Shown piece by piece: positions 50,558 through 60,579 of a stretch of DNA of 64,000 nucleotides. Both the position numbers and the translations under genes were made by a program. Within the stretch, counting starts at the first letter, position 1; each line of letters starts with the position of its first letter. The notes under the pieces were generated by a model. That model worked only from the letters and a program-made list of their open reading frames with translations, did no database searches and was not told the DNA's origin. The stretch is taken from the NCBI RefSeq assembly GCF_022809775.1, contig NZ_CP094380.1, forward strand, positions 2,951,501-3,015,500, given 5' to 3'. The DNA comes from Pseudodesulfovibrio tunisiensis. GTDB lineage: Bacteria > Desulfobacterota > Desulfovibrionia > Desulfovibrionales > Desulfovibrionaceae.

Positions 50558-50998
50558 ATGGCAGACATCAAGAAGATCCTGTGCGCAATTGATTTCTCGG
50601 ATTACAGCCCGCTCGTTGCCGAATATGCATCCATGCTCGCCAAGTGCTCAGGGGCAAAGGTGCTTTGCCTGTATGTGGCTCCCTCCTTGAGCCAGTACGT
50701 AGGCTTTCACGTGCCGCCCAGCTCCATCGAGAATTTCGTGGGCGAGATCGTGGCCGGTGCCGAGGACACCATGAGCGCGTTCGTGAAGGAGAACTTCAAG
50801 GACCCGGCCGTGGAGGGCAAGGTGGTGACCGGATATCCGGCCGAAGAGGTGCTGGCCATTTCCGAGGCCGAGGGCTGCGACCTCATCGTCATGGGCACCC
50901 ATGGCCGCAAGGGCATCGACCGCATCCTGTTCGGCTCGGTGGCGGAAAAGGTGGTCAAGTCCTCCAGATGCCCGGTGCTGACCATCCGGCCCGAATAG
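50558..50998 (+). CDS. Universal stress protein (UspA family)
   Basis: A 146-residue single-domain USP with the ATP-binding motif GTHGRKGIDRILFGSVAEKV, where G-2x-G-9x-G-S is intact, and N-terminal DIKKILCAIDFSDYSPLVAE. It probably binds ATP and acts under stress or growth arrest. Ribosome site AAGGAGGAG, seven bases before the ATG. It is followed by a terminator, so it is monocistronic. Confidence 0.95.
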   Translation: MADIKKILCAIDFSDYSPLVAEYASMLAKCSGAKVLCLYVAPSLSQYVGFHVPPSSIENFVGEIVAGAEDTMSAFVKENFKDPAVEGKVVTGYPAEEVLAISEAEGCDLIVMGTHGRKGIDRILFGSVAEKVVKSSRCPVLTIRPE

Positions 50999-51034
50999 CC
51001 TGCCGCCCTTTACGGGCCGTGGCAAAATCGATAG

Positions 51035-51062
51035 AAAGAACGGCTTCGGCCGTTCTTTTTTT
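51035..51062 (+). terminator. Rho-independent terminator of universal stress protein gene
   Basis: Stem AAAGAACGGC/GCCGTTCTTT with a TTCG tetraloop, then T-tract. Confidence 0.93.
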
Positions 51063-51090
51063 CGGCTGTACAAGGTAGTCAGGGGGATAC

Positions 51091-52188
51091 ATGAGAGAGT
51101 TCAGCGTCCGTCCGGAAATACTGGATTTCGATCCGTACAAGCCGGGCCTTACCATTGAGAGGATTCGGGAGACCTACGGGCTTTCCAGCGTGATCAAGCT
51201 GGCGAGCAACGAGAACCCGCTGGGTGTTTCGCCGATCGTGCGCAAGGTTGTGGAAAGGAACGCGGCCCGCGTGTTCCGGTACCCGGAAAATCATTCCCCG
51301 AGGCTCACGGCCGAGATCGCCCGCCATATGGACGTGCCCGAGGAATGCGTGCTCGTGGGCAACGGCTCGGACGAGATCATCGACATGCTGGTGCGCATGA
51401 AGGCGCAGCCCGGGGACAACATCGTGTGCTACGAGCACGCCTTTGCCATGTACCGCATGTGCGCCCGACTCAACGGGCTGGAGTATCGCGAGGTGGAGCG
51501 GGACGAGGACTACGGTCTGCCGCTGGACAGGATGGCCGAGGCTGCGGACGAACGCACGGCCATGGTCATCGTGACCAGCCCGGACAATCCCACGGGCCAG
51601 GCCGCGAGTCTGGAGGACCTGACCGTACTGGCCGGGGTTCTGCCCCGAAACTGTCTGCTGGTGGTGGACGAGGCGTACATCGACTTTGTCTGGCCGCCGG
51701 AATCCTACACCCCGCTTCAGGCGTTCGAGAAGTTCGACAACCTCGTGGTGCTGCGCACCTTTTCCAAGGCCTACGGGCTGGCCGGTCTGCGTCTGGGCTA
51801 CGGCGTGCTGCCCGCGCATCTGGCCGGGCTGCTGCGCAATGCGCGCATTCCCTTTACCGTGAACCTGCTGGCCGAGGACGCGGGCATTGCGGCCCTGAAC
51901 GACGACAGCTTCTACAATGAAACCCTTGCCGTGGTCATGCACGGTCGCGAGCAGTTCCTGAAGCGGCTCCCGGAACTCGGATGCCGGGTCTGGCCCAGTC
52001 AGGCGAATTTCGTCATGTTCCAGCCGCCCAGACCTGCGGGCGAGGTCTTTCAGGCTTTGCTGGAACGCGGAGTGATCGTGCGGCATCTGGCCGGGTTCGG
52101 GCTTGGCGAGAACATCCGGGTCAACGTGGGCACGGACCGGGAGAACGAACAGTTCCTGAAGCTGCTGGGCGAGGTGCTGAATGGCTGA
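51091..52188 (+). CDS. hisC: Histidinol-phosphate aminotransferase
   Basis: A 365-residue PLP-dependent class I aminotransferase, acting in histidine biosynthesis. N-terminal LDFDPYKPGLTIERIRETYG and LASNENPLGVSP are typical of HisC. The PLP-lysine motif is RTFSKAYGLAGLRLGYG. The phosphate/Arg region near the end reads GENIRVNVGTDRENEQFLK. Its stop overlaps the cmk start by eight bases. No other his genes lie here. Confidence 0.93.
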   Translation: MREFSVRPEILDFDPYKPGLTIERIRETYGLSSVIKLASNENPLGVSPIVRKVVERNAARVFRYPENHSPRLTAEIARHMDVPEECVLVGNGSDEIIDMLVRMKAQPGDNIVCYEHAFAMYRMCARLNGLEYREVERDEDYGLPLDRMAEAADERTAMVIVTSPDNPTGQAASLEDLTVLAGVLPRNCLLVVDEAYIDFVWPPESYTPLQAFEKFDNLVVLRTFSKAYGLAGLRLGYGVLPAHLAGLLRNARIPFTVNLLAEDAGIAALNDDSFYNETLAVVMHGREQFLKRLPELGCRVWPSQANFVMFQPPRPAGEVFQALLERGVIVRHLAGFGLGENIRVNVGTDRENEQFLKLLGEVLNG

Positions 52189-52846
52189 GCCGCTCATCGT
52201 GACCATTGACGGCCCGGCCGGAGTGGGCAAGTCCACCATGGCCAAACGGCTGGCCGGGGAGCTTGCCATCCCGTATCTGGACACCGGCGCCATGTTCCGC
52301 GCCATTGCGTGGAAACTGGGGCAGGGCGCATGGGAATGGGATGATCCGTCTCTTGAGGCTGCGCTGGAAGAGTTTGAATTCGCCCTGTCCGGCACCGGGC
52401 CGGAAACCGTGCTTTCCCTGAACGGAACGCCTTTGGGCAATGAAATCCGCACCGAGGACGTGGGCATGTGGGCCTCGAACGTGGCCACGCGTCCGGTGGT
52501 GCGCTCGTTTCTGAAGCGCGCCCAGCAGAATCTGGGCAGCCGGTTTTCCCTTGTGGCCGAGGGCCGGGACATGGGCACCGTGATCTTTCCGCAGGCGCCC
52601 TGCAAGTTCTTTCTGGACGCCTCGGTGGACGTGCGCGCCGAACGCCGCCTGTTGCAGCTCCAGCTCATGGGCAGACCTGCCGATCTCGATGAACTCAAGG
52701 CGCAGATTGCCAGACGCGACCATCAGGACCGCAATCGTGCCGTGGCTCCGCTCAGGCCCGCGCAGGACGCGGTGCTTGTGGACACCTCGGACCTCGATCG
52801 GGAGCAGGTGTTTTCCGCCCTGCTTGAGGGGGTGAAACAGGGGTAG
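52181..52846 (+). CDS. cmk: Cytidylate kinase
   Basis: A 221-residue kinase that phosphorylates CMP and dCMP. P-loop [16 protein letters not shown] (residues 10-25), substrate region [36 protein letters not shown] and the LID-like [17 protein letters not shown] segment (here [15 protein letters not shown]). Length matches the bacterial enzyme. Translationally coupled to hisC. Confidence 0.95.
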   Translation: MAEPLIVTIDGPAGVGKSTMAKRLAGELAIPYLDTGAMFRAIAWKLGQGAWEWDDPSLEAALEEFEFALSGTGPETVLSLNGTPLGNEIRTEDVGMWASNVATRPVVRSFLKRAQQNLGSRFSLVAEGRDMGTVIFPQAPCKFFLDASVDVRAERRLLQLQLMGRPADLDELKAQIARRDHQDRNRAVAPLRPAQDAVLVDTSDLDREQVFSALLEGVKQG

Positions 52847-52881
52847 TCCGGGCGAACCGATTTTTCGCACACGCGAGACGG

Positions 52882-52914
52882 GGGCCGGGCACAGGGATGT
52901 CCGGCCCCTTTTTT
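52882..52914 (+). terminator. Rho-independent terminator of hisC-cmk
   Basis: Stem GGGGCCGG/CCGGCCCC around a 12-base loop, then six T. Confidence 0.85.
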
Positions 52915-53031
52915 CGGCAATCCGAGGAAAACGGTTGCCCTTGCCGATTCCGGTTGCCAGAATCGGGAATCGGTCATATTCCGCAGAGAAACGCGCATTC
53001 ACTGGATTTTGCAAACCGTAACGAGTCGAAC

Positions 53032-55023
53032 ATGGGCATAGCTTCCGATCTGATCATCATCATTGTCACGGCGCTGGGCTGCGCCGTCATTGCCAGGCGG
53101 CTGGGCCAGCCTCTGGTGCTGGGGTACATCGTGGCCGGCATTCTGGTGGGACCGCATACCGTGGGCGTCACTGTCTCGGACGTGCACGACATCGAGATGC
53201 TGGCGGAAATCGGCGTTGCCCTCCTGCTGTTCGTGCTCGGAATCGAATTTTCGCTGGACGAGCTCAAGCCGGTGCGGCCCATTGCCCTGTGGGGCACACC
53301 CATCCAGATACTGGCCTGCATCGGGCTGGGGTTCGGCATCGGCGAGGTCATGGGATGGAGCAGCGAGGCCTCCCTGTGGCTGGGTGCCATCGTGTCCCTG
53401 TCCAGCACCATGGTCGTGCTCAAGACGCTGGAAAGCCGGGGGCTGCTCGGCACCCTGTCCAGCCGGGTCATGATCGGCATGCTCATTGTTCAGGACCTGG
53501 CCATCGTGCCTCTGCTCATCATTCTGCCCAAGCTCGGGAACATCGGCGCGGAAATGGGCACGCTGGGACTTGCCGTGGCCAAGGCCGCGGGATTTCTCGC
53601 CGCCGTGATCCTGCTGGGCAGGAAGGTCATTCCCGCGCTCATGGCGCGCGTGGCCCGGTGCGGCTCGCGTGAGCTCTTTCTGCTCGCCACCTGCGGCCTC
53701 GGGCTGGGCATCGGCTATGCCACGCATCTGGCCGGGCTGTCCTTTGCCTTTGGCGCATTCGTGGCCGGGCTGATCCTCAGCGAATCCGACTATGCGCACC
53801 AGACCCTGAGCAATGTCCTGCCTCTGCGCGACGTTTTCGGCCTGCTGTTCTTCGCGTCCATAGGCATGCTGCTCGATCCCGTGATCCTGATCCGTGAATG
53901 GAAGGCCGTGTTGCTGCTTCTGGCCTGCGTGGTGGTGGGCAAGGGTGTGATTTTTGCCCTGTTGTCCCGCGTGTTCCGCTACGGCCGGGTCATTCCGCTG
54001 GCAACGGGCCTCAGCATGTGCCAGATCGGCGAACTTTCCTTTCTGCTTGCGGGCGCGGGGCTGGCCTGCGGTGCATTGACCAAGGGCGAACATTCCCTGA
54101 TCCTGTCCGCAGCCGTGGTCAGCATGATGCTCACCCCGCTTCTGGCCAAGGCCATATCTCCGCTGTACCGAATTCGTCAGAAGTTCTTCCGGCATGAAAA
54201 GCTGCATGTCGTGAATCTGGACCGGAGTGCCATGCGTGGCCATGTGGTGGTGATCGGCGGCGACAGCATAGGCGGGTTTCTGGCCGACATTCTCAAGCGG
54301 CTGGGCCGTCCCTATGTGGTTGTGGAAGCGAATTTCCGCCATTTCGAGTCCCTGCGCAAGGCTGGGCATCCCGTGATCTACGGCGACGCCACCAGCGAAG
54401 TGGTGCTTGAGGCCGCGAACATTCCCCATGCCCGCGTGGTGCTGGTCACCCCTCCGGGCTTCATCGTGGTGCGTACGGTCACGGCTCTGGTGCGGCAGAT
54501 GAGGCCGGACGCCGTGGTGATTGGCAGGGCCAGCGGACTGGTGCAGATGGCCGATCTTGCCCGGGACGGATTGAACGTGGTGGTGGAGCCCGGACTGGAG
54601 GCCAGTCTGGAATTCATCCGCCAGACATTGGTGCAGCTCCGGCTGCCCGCCGCCGAGATCATGCGGTTCACGGACGAGGTTCACGAGGAACTCTACGCTC
54701 CGGTCTACGAGAACTCTCGTCGCGAGGAATCCCTGCACACGCTCCGGCCTTCGAACCGGCTGTTCGACATGGACTGGGTGGAACTGCCCCCGGACTCGAA
54801 GCTGGCGGACCACAGCCTGCGGGAGGTGGGCGTACGCAACCTGACCGGCGCGTCCGTCGTGGCCGTGATCCGCAATGATGCCATCCGCATCAGCCCGGCA
54901 GCCGACACCCGGCTCAGGCCCGGGGACATCGTGGCCGTGATCGGGGAGCCCGGGCATCTTGCCGCGTTCCGCGAACAGTTCGTGGCCGGAATTCCGGACA
55001 ATCCGGAAGAGGCGCCTGCGTAG
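53032..55023 (+). CDS. CPA2-family cation:proton antiporter (KefB/YbaL-like) with TrkA domains
   Basis: A 663-residue protein. Residues 1-380 form a Na+/H+ exchanger domain with about 12 helices ([70 protein letters not shown]). Residues about 398-520 are a TrkA-N/RCK Rossmann domain ([37 protein letters not shown]), and the C-terminus is a TrkA-C domain ([20 protein letters not shown]). It probably exchanges K+ or Na+ for protons under nucleotide control. The frame is open 45 codons further upstream, but [11 protein letters not shown] (53032) fits the family start. Confidence 0.94.
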   Translation: MGIASDLIIIIVTALGCAVIARRLGQPLVLGYIVAGILVGPHTVGVTVSDVHDIEMLAEIGVALLLFVLGIEFSLDELKPVRPIALWGTPIQILACIGLGFGIGEVMGWSSEASLWLGAIVSLSSTMVVLKTLESRGLLGTLSSRVMIGMLIVQDLAIVPLLIILPKLGNIGAEMGTLGLAVAKAAGFLAAVILLGRKVIPALMARVARCGSRELFLLATCGLGLGIGYATHLAGLSFAFGAFVAGLILSESDYAHQTLSNVLPLRDVFGLLFFASIGMLLDPVILIREWKAVLLLLACVVVGKGVIFALLSRVFRYGRVIPLATGLSMCQIGELSFLLAGAGLACGALTKGEHSLILSAAVVSMMLTPLLAKAISPLYRIRQKFFRHEKLHVVNLDRSAMRGHVVVIGGDSIGGFLADILKRLGRPYVVVEANFRHFESLRKAGHPVIYGDATSEVVLEAANIPHARVVLVTPPGFIVVRTVTALVRQMRPDAVVIGRASGLVQMADLARDGLNVVVEPGLEASLEFIRQTLVQLRLPAAEIMRFTDEVHEELYAPVYENSRREESLHTLRPSNRLFDMDWVELPPDSKLADHSLREVGVRNLTGASVVAVIRNDAIRISPAADTRLRPGDIVAVIGEPGHLAAFREQFVAGIPDNPEEAPA

Positions 55024-55081
55024 ACCGGCGGCTTGCCTGCGCTTGCGTTTGGACGTGGCCTGCACTACATGGTGGCGAATC

Positions 55082-56518
55082 ATGAACCGCACATTGTCCA
55101 TCTCCGCAATCCTCGGCATTCTGCTGGTTGGCCTGATCGTATCCGTGGCCCGTGCGCATCCGCATGTCTTCGTGGATGCGTCCCTGAAGTTTTCCGTTGC
55201 CGACGGAAAGCTGGAAAGCGTGCGCCAGCACTGGCTGTTCGACGAATTCTTCACCAAGGCCATTCTGGCCGACATCGGTTTGCCCATTGCGGCAGTGGCT
55301 ACGCCCGAAGGACAGGCCGCGGTCAAGTCCGGCGCGTTCGATTATCTGCGCAACTACAGCTACTTCACCTTTGTGGAAAATGCGGGCAAGCGGACGCCCG
55401 TGACCCGGATTCGGGATTTTGCGGCAAGTCTGGAAGAGGGGAGGCTGGTCTACGACTTCACGGTCCCTCTGGATATTCCGTTGAAAAATTTGCGGAATTT
55501 TCGGTTTGCGGTGTTCGACAGCGAGTATTACACGGACATTCTTCTTCTCAAGGACAACATCGTGTTCGAGTCGGACGGGTCGGCAGGGGTGTCCCATGCC
55601 ATCCGTCTGGCAAAGGACCAGACGTATTGGGGCTATGTCGTGCCCGAGGCCGTGTGCCTGAGCGCAAATGCGGCCGGTGCCGGGATGCCGTCGCCAGTCC
55701 CGGCCGTGCAGGCCGGGGGGACAGCCAATCCCGTGCAGCGGGTCATGGCATGGGTGCTCTATTTCCAGAAGGAGCTGAAGAAACAACTCAATGAGTTCGG
55801 TTCCGGAATTCAGGGCAACCCGTTCGGTGCATCGTTCTGGCTTTTTCTGGGCCTGTCCTTCGTGTACGGCGTGGTGCATGCCGTGGGGCCGGGGCACGGC
55901 AAGACCGTGGTGTGTTCCTACTTTCTCAGCCGTCCCGGGTCATTGGCCGCAGGCGCGGTCATGGGCAACGCCATCACCTTCGTGCACATGAGTTCCGCTG
56001 CCGTGGCCGTGGGCGCGGCCTATCTGCTTTTCAGTTCGAGCATGGGCGGATTCCAGCAGGCGAGCCGGGCGCTTCAGCCCGCCAGCTTCGGCCTGATTGC
56101 GCTCATGGGGCTTTATCTCGCGTTTCAGGCCGTGTGCGAACTGCGGCGCGGTGGACTGGTCTCGGGCAAATGCACCGTGGACCATGATCTTGCCGGACGC
56201 GCTCCGGACATGAAGCACATCCTGACCGTATCCTTTGTCACCGGGCTGGTGCCGTGCCCGGGCGCGGCCGTGATTCTGGCCTTTGCCATCGGCCAGAACA
56301 TCTTCTGGGCCGGACTGGCCGCCATTGTGTGCATGGCCCTTGGCATGGGCATGACCACCACGCTGTTCGCCTGGCTGGCTGTGGGGGCGCGTGGGCTGAC
56401 CTTGCGCATGACCGGGCGCAACCGCAAGGCCTTCAACTGGGCCTATGGCAGCCTGTCCGTGTGCGGCGCCCTGTTCATCGCCCTGTTCGGTGCGGCCCTG
56501 TTTCTGACCTCGATCTGA
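55082..56518 (+). CDS. DUF1007 / NicO-type nickel-cobalt exporter fusion
   Basis: A 478-residue protein joining two modules. The N-terminal half has a signal-anchor segment and the AHPHVFVDASLKF motif of DUF1007 (periplasmic, His/Asp-rich, metal-associated). From about residue 245 a NicO/RcnA-type membrane domain follows, with HAVGPGHGKTVVCSYFLS, FVHMSSAAVAVGAAYLL, GLVPCPGAAVILAFAIGQNI. It should export Ni2+ or Co2+, with the first half possibly handling metal in the periplasm. Start MNRTLSISAILG (55082) follows a weak site; 41 upstream codons are open. Confidence 0.9.
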   Translation: MNRTLSISAILGILLVGLIVSVARAHPHVFVDASLKFSVADGKLESVRQHWLFDEFFTKAILADIGLPIAAVATPEGQAAVKSGAFDYLRNYSYFTFVENAGKRTPVTRIRDFAASLEEGRLVYDFTVPLDIPLKNLRNFRFAVFDSEYYTDILLLKDNIVFESDGSAGVSHAIRLAKDQTYWGYVVPEAVCLSANAAGAGMPSPVPAVQAGGTANPVQRVMAWVLYFQKELKKQLNEFGSGIQGNPFGASFWLFLGLSFVYGVVHAVGPGHGKTVVCSYFLSRPGSLAAGAVMGNAITFVHMSSAAVAVGAAYLLFSSSMGGFQQASRALQPASFGLIALMGLYLAFQAVCELRRGGLVSGKCTVDHDLAGRAPDMKHILTVSFVTGLVPCPGAAVILAFAIGQNIFWAGLAAIVCMALGMGMTTTLFAWLAVGARGLTLRMTGRNRKAFNWAYGSLSVCGALFIALFGAALFLTSI

Positions 56519-56543
56519 TTCTTTGGTACAATGCTGCATGAAG

Positions 56544-56578
56544 AAAGTCCCGCACGGTGATCCGTGCGGGACTTTTCG
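56544..56578. terminator. Terminator between convergent exporter and MBL genes
   Basis: Perfect 13-bp stem (AAAGTCCCGCACG, 56544-56556 with 56563-56575), loop GTGATC, T-tracts on both strands, so it can serve both genes. Confidence 0.9.
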
Positions 56579-56598
56579 TTTGCGTTGAAAGCCGGTGG

Positions 56599-57438
56599 CT
56601 AGGCGAACGTCAGTTGCATTCCCACGCCCACTTCAAGCACCGGGTTTTTGCGGGCCAGCGCGATCTTGGCGGCAAGGTCCGTGCAGTGACACGGGTACAG
56701 GGTCTCCAGATTCAGGGATGCGAAATAGTCTGCGGTCTTTTCCAGCCGTTCCTCGGGCGCGTCCAGCAGATGGAAGCCGCCGAACACCGACCGGACGCAG
56801 TCCACGCCCGTGACCTTGCGCGCATGCTCGACAATGGCGCAGATGCCGGAATGGGCGCAGCCCGAGATGACCACCAGTCCGGAATCCGTGACCAGAGCCA
56901 GTCCCGAATCCTCGGGCATGTAGTCCGGGATCGGACCATCGGGTTCCAGCCGGTCGCCGATGGCGTCACCCTGTTCGAAGTCGAAGATGCGCGGGATTTC
57001 TCCGAGAAAATGCAGATTGTCGGTCAGTGCGAACGGCGTGTCGGACAGGGTCGTGGGAAACTGGCGGTCAAGCTTCTCCTGATCCATGAGCATGCCGATT
57101 TCCTGACGCGGAGGCTCGACCTTTGGCGTGAATACGCCGGGATGGGCCAGAAGCCGGGGCCGGGAGTAGGGTCGCTTGAACACCACGGCGTCCATGTACT
57201 GCCGTATCAGTCCGTCCAGTCCCCACGTGTGGTCGCTGTGGCCGTGGGAAAGCACGATCCAGTCGAGGTGCAGCATGTCGATGCCCATGCAGCTCGCGTT
57301 TTCCAGAAACGTGTTCGTGTAGCCCGTGTCGAAAAGGATGCGTTGCCCCTGGTCTTCCAGAAGCAGGGAAAACGCGGCCTCGCCGCGCAGGTATTTGCCG
57401 ATAAGGGTGTTGTTCTCCATGAGAACCGTAAGTTTCAT
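56599..57438 (-). CDS. MBL-fold metallo-hydrolase
   Basis: A 279-residue metallo-beta-lactamase-fold protein with the metal motif VLSHGHSDHTWGL (HxHxDH), an upstream FDTGYTNTFLEN, and a later GCAHSGICAIVEHAR with the metal-binding His. It is close to the subgroup that includes MJ0296-like 7,8-dihydropterin-6-methyl-4-aminobenzene phosphate synthase homologues, whose true role in bacteria is unknown. C-terminus LYPCHCTDLAAKIALARK. No signal peptide. Monocistronic, convergent with the metal exporter. Confidence 0.88.
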   Translation of the reverse strand: MKLTVLMENNTLIGKYLRGEAAFSLLLEDQGQRILFDTGYTNTFLENASCMGIDMLHLDWIVLSHGHSDHTWGLDGLIRQYMDAVVFKRPYSRPRLLAHPGVFTPKVEPPRQEIGMLMDQEKLDRQFPTTLSDTPFALTDNLHFLGEIPRIFDFEQGDAIGDRLEPDGPIPDYMPEDSGLALVTDSGLVVISGCAHSGICAIVEHARKVTGVDCVRSVFGGFHLLDAPEERLEKTADYFASLNLETLYPCHCTDLAAKIALARKNPVLEVGVGMQLTFA

Positions 57439-57494
57439 ATATTCTCCGCTGGTTAGGACTGGAACGCCGCCATGAATTGCTATATAGCGATACC

Positions 57495-57995
57495 ATGCTG
57501 AACCGCAACGTCTTTATCCCGGTCCTGTTCTGCCTGCTCCTTGCCCCGGCCTCGGCCTTCGCTGCCGAAGCCTCCTTTCTCACGGTCATTGACGGCGATT
57601 CCATTCTCGTGGAATTCGAGCAGCGAACGCGCGAAGTCCGGCTGATCGGCATTGATGCACCGGAATGGGGACAGGAGTGGGGCGTGGAAGCCAAGGCCTT
57701 TGCCATGAACTTCTGTTTCGGGCGGGAAATCCGTCTGGAGTTCGACAGGGAACGGTTCGACAAGTACGGTCGGCTGCTTGCCTATGTCTGGTGCGGGGAA
57801 CGGCTGCTGAACCGGATGCTGGTGCGCGAGGGGCTGGCTTTGGCCGTTCCGATCAGACCGAACACGCGCAGGGCCGGAGAATTTTCGGCTGCCGAGGCGC
57901 AGGCCCGCAAGATGCGCAAGGGAATCTGGGCCAAGGGCGGTCTGAAGCAGACGCCTGCCCAATGGCGGCAGGACCACAGGAAAAAGGAACGTTAG
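57495..57995 (+). CDS. Secreted thermonuclease-like (SNase) nuclease
   Basis: A 166-residue protein with a signal peptide (residues 1-24, ending AFAAE) and an SNase OB fold: LTVIDGDSILVEFEQRTREV, RLIGIDAPEWGQEWGVEAKA, RFDKYGRLLAYVW. The Asp, Arg and Glu active positions (VRLIG, GQEWG, KYGR) are visible. It should cleave nucleic acids outside the cytoplasm, perhaps for phosphate or nutrient supply. Start MLNRNVFIP (57495). Its stop codon overlaps the stop of the convergent GGDEF-EAL gene (TTAG). Confidence 0.9.
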   Translation: MLNRNVFIPVLFCLLLAPASAFAAEASFLTVIDGDSILVEFEQRTREVRLIGIDAPEWGQEWGVEAKAFAMNFCFGREIRLEFDRERFDKYGRLLAYVWCGERLLNRMLVREGLALAVPIRPNTRRAGEFSAAEAQARKMRKGIWAKGGLKQTPAQWRQDHRKKER

Positions 57996-60490
57996 GATTC
58001 GATCGGATCGGAATCCGATGCTTCCTGCGGAGATTCCTTTTTTGCAACGGTCTGCTGTGTCTGTGCGGCATCTTCTGCCGCTTTTCTTCCGAAAAGAATC
58101 GCCTCGGCATCCTGTTTTGTCAGGGGCCTGTGGAAATAGAAGCCCTGTACGCTTTCGCAGCGCAGATCGAGCAGGGAGCAGAGCTGATCCCTGTCCTCCA
58201 CGCCTTCGGCGATCACGTTCAGGTCGAGACTGTGCGCCAGCGCAATGACTGCCTTGACGATTTCCATGTTCTCCGGGTCCGTGTTCATGCGGGAGATGAA
58301 ACTGCGGTCCACCTTGAGGGTATCCACCGGAAGTTGGCGGAGCTGGCTCAGGGAGGAATACCCGGTGCCGAAGTCGTCGATGGAAAAGCCGATTCCCGCG
58401 GAGCGCAGGCGTTTGAGCACGCGCACCGCGGCCTCGGGGTTGTCCATGATCGCGGATTCCGTGATCTCCAGCTTGAGCGCCGAGGGCGGAAGTCCGAATT
58501 CCTCGAGCAGGGCCAGCACGCTCCGGTCGAGATCCGGCTGGGCAAATTGCTTGCTGGAAAGGTTCACGGATACGAACAGGTGGTGCGTGTCGTCCGACTG
58601 CTTCCGCCATTCGGCAAGGTCCTTGAGGGATTGTCGCAGCACCCATCTGCCCAGATCGCTGATCTGACCGGAATCCTCGGCCATGGGGATGAATTCCGAG
58701 GGCGGGATGCTGCCCCGGGTCGGATGGTCCCAGCGGGCCAGCGCCTCGAATCCCAGCACGCGGTTGCTGCTGATGTCCATGATGGGCTGGTAGCGCACGT
58801 GGAACGCGCCGTGCGCCAGTCCCCGCCGCATGTCGTTTTCCAGATTCAGCTGGTCCACGGCGTGGTCGAGCATTCTGGTGGTGAAGACCTTGAAGTGGTT
58901 CCGTCCGGCTTCCTTGGCCCGGTGCATGGCGATGTTGGCATGCTGGAGCACGTCCTCGGGCCGGTCGCTGCCCGTGGGACTGAGCACGATGCCGAAGCTG
59001 CCGGTTGTCTGCACCTCGTGGTTGCCGAATCGGAACGGCTGGGAAAGGCTCTGCCGTATGCGTTTCACTATGGAGATGGCCTCGCCCGGGGAAGCGAGTT
59101 CATCCAGAAGCAGCACGAATTCGTCCCCGCCGAATCGCGACACCGTATCCAGACTGCGCACATGGGACTTCAGGCGGTTTCCGGTCTCCATGAGCACCAG
59201 ATCACCGAACCGGTGCCCCAGGGAATCATTGATGATCTTGAAACGGTCCAGATCGAGAAAGGCCACGGCGAAATAATAGCTTTCGCGTCGCTTGGCGCGG
59301 TGCATCGCCTGTTCGATGCGGTCCAGACACAGGGTCCGGTTTGCCAGTGCTGTCAGGGGATCGTGCAGCGCCTGATGCCGGAGCTGTTCCTCCATGGCCT
59401 TTCCGTCCGTGATGTCCCGAAAGCTGTAGCGCACGCCCAGCGGCTTGCCCTTGATGCCGGAAACCCGGCGCGCCACGGCCCCGACCCAGCGCTCCTCGCC
59501 GTGACTGGTCCGGATGCGGAAATCCAGTGTGCCGCTTTCCCTGCGGTCCATTTCCCGGGCATAGGTATCCCACGCCTTGCGGTCCTCGGGGATCACGATA
59601 TCCCGCATCAGGGTCGGATTCTCGAAAAAACGTTCGGGCGGATGGCCCGTGATGCGTTCGCAGGCCGGGGAGCTGTAGAGTATGGTCTTGTCCGGGCCGA
59701 CCCATGCTTCCCAGTCGTAGGCGAAGTCCGCAATGGTTCTGTACCGCTCCTCGCCTTCCTTGAGAGCGAGAAACAATCGTTCCCGCTGTGTCTTGATGCG
59801 CTGGGCCCGCTGTTCGCTCAGTGCCGCCTGCCGCAGGATGTAGGCCTGAAGGAGAAAGACGATCAGAAGCAGGAGTCCGAATCCGGCAAAGGTCCGGTTG
59901 CGGAACTGGTTGATCTGGGCCTGCACGTCGGCCATGTAGACGCCGGACCCCACGACCCAGCCCCATGGTTCGTAGAGACGCACGTACGAGGTCTTGCGGC
60001 TTTCGGCTCCGGGCTTGTCCTTGAATTGCCAGTAGTATTGCACGAAACCGCCACCCTGGAGCGCCGTGCTGATGAACTCGTTGAAAATGGCCTTGCCTGT
60101 GGAGTCGGTGTAGTCGGAAAGGTCCTTGCCTTCCAGGTCCGAGCGGTATGGGTGCATGACCATCACGGAGTTCAGGTCGTTTATCCAGATGTAGTCCTTG
60201 CGTTCATCCCCGTAGCGCATGGCGCGGAGCTGTTCCTCGCCCAGATGTTTGGCCCGGGATTCGGAAATGCGGCCGAGATCGGCTTCCAGCTTGAAGCGTT
60301 CCAGCATTCCCACGGCCACGTTGACGAAATCCCGGGCCACGTATTTGCGATGGTGGCGGTAGCTGTGTTCCAGCGCCGGGAGAAAGATCAGAAACACGGC
60401 AGCGGCAAAGATGCTCAGGACAAGGATGGAGGGCATGAGGATGCGTAGCGGGGTGAGCCGGACAAGAGTGGGAAATCGGGAATTCGGCAT
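57992..60490 (-). CDS. Cache-PAS-GGDEF-EAL protein
   Basis: An 832-residue membrane protein. TM1 at about residues 18-36, a Cache sensor (YIWINDLNSVMVMHPYRSDL, GGFVQYYWQFKDKPG, VVGSGVYMADVQ), TM2 near 210-230, a PAS domain (AWVGPDKTILYSSPACERIT), then GGDEF with SRFGGDEFVLLLDE and I-site RSLD, then EAL with LGFEALARWDHPTRG, LKLEITESAIMD and SIDDFGTGYSSLSQL. Both catalytic domains look intact, so net c-di-GMP output cannot be predicted. It is the last of the three-protein minus-strand signalling group. Confidence 0.94.
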   Translation of the reverse strand: MPNSRFPTLVRLTPLRILMPSILVLSIFAAAVFLIFLPALEHSYRHHRKYVARDFVNVAVGMLERFKLEADLGRISESRAKHLGEEQLRAMRYGDERKDYIWINDLNSVMVMHPYRSDLEGKDLSDYTDSTGKAIFNEFISTALQGGGFVQYYWQFKDKPGAESRKTSYVRLYEPWGWVVGSGVYMADVQAQINQFRNRTFAGFGLLLLIVFLLQAYILRQAALSEQRAQRIKTQRERLFLALKEGEERYRTIADFAYDWEAWVGPDKTILYSSPACERITGHPPERFFENPTLMRDIVIPEDRKAWDTYAREMDRRESGTLDFRIRTSHGEERWVGAVARRVSGIKGKPLGVRYSFRDITDGKAMEEQLRHQALHDPLTALANRTLCLDRIEQAMHRAKRRESYYFAVAFLDLDRFKIINDSLGHRFGDLVLMETGNRLKSHVRSLDTVSRFGGDEFVLLLDELASPGEAISIVKRIRQSLSQPFRFGNHEVQTTGSFGIVLSPTGSDRPEDVLQHANIAMHRAKEAGRNHFKVFTTRMLDHAVDQLNLENDMRRGLAHGAFHVRYQPIMDISSNRVLGFEALARWDHPTRGSIPPSEFIPMAEDSGQISDLGRWVLRQSLKDLAEWRKQSDDTHHLFVSVNLSSKQFAQPDLDRSVLALLEEFGLPPSALKLEITESAIMDNPEAAVRVLKRLRSAGIGFSIDDFGTGYSSLSQLRQLPVDTLKVDRSFISRMNTDPENMEIVKAVIALAHSLDLNVIAEGVEDRDQLCSLLDLRCESVQGFYFHRPLTKQDAEAILFGRKAAEDAAQTQQTVAKKESPQEASDSDPIES

Positions 60491-60579
60491 GATTCGGCAG
60501 CGCTCCGTTAAAGACGTTCCTCGGTATCAGGAATACGATAAGGCCGAAGAAAAAGAAAGGGTCAGGTCGAATCGAAGCG

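Noticed and set aside
52999..55326. A 775-codon open frame opposite the CPA2 antiporter gene
   Set aside because: Antisense shadow of a gene with clear transporter and TrkA domains; very Gln/His-rich, low-complexity translation.
57665..60448. A 927-codon open frame opposite the GGDEF-EAL gene, and a similar 917-codon frame at 60868-63621
   Set aside because: Both mirror strongly supported c-di-GMP genes on the minus strand; their translations have no recognisable domain.
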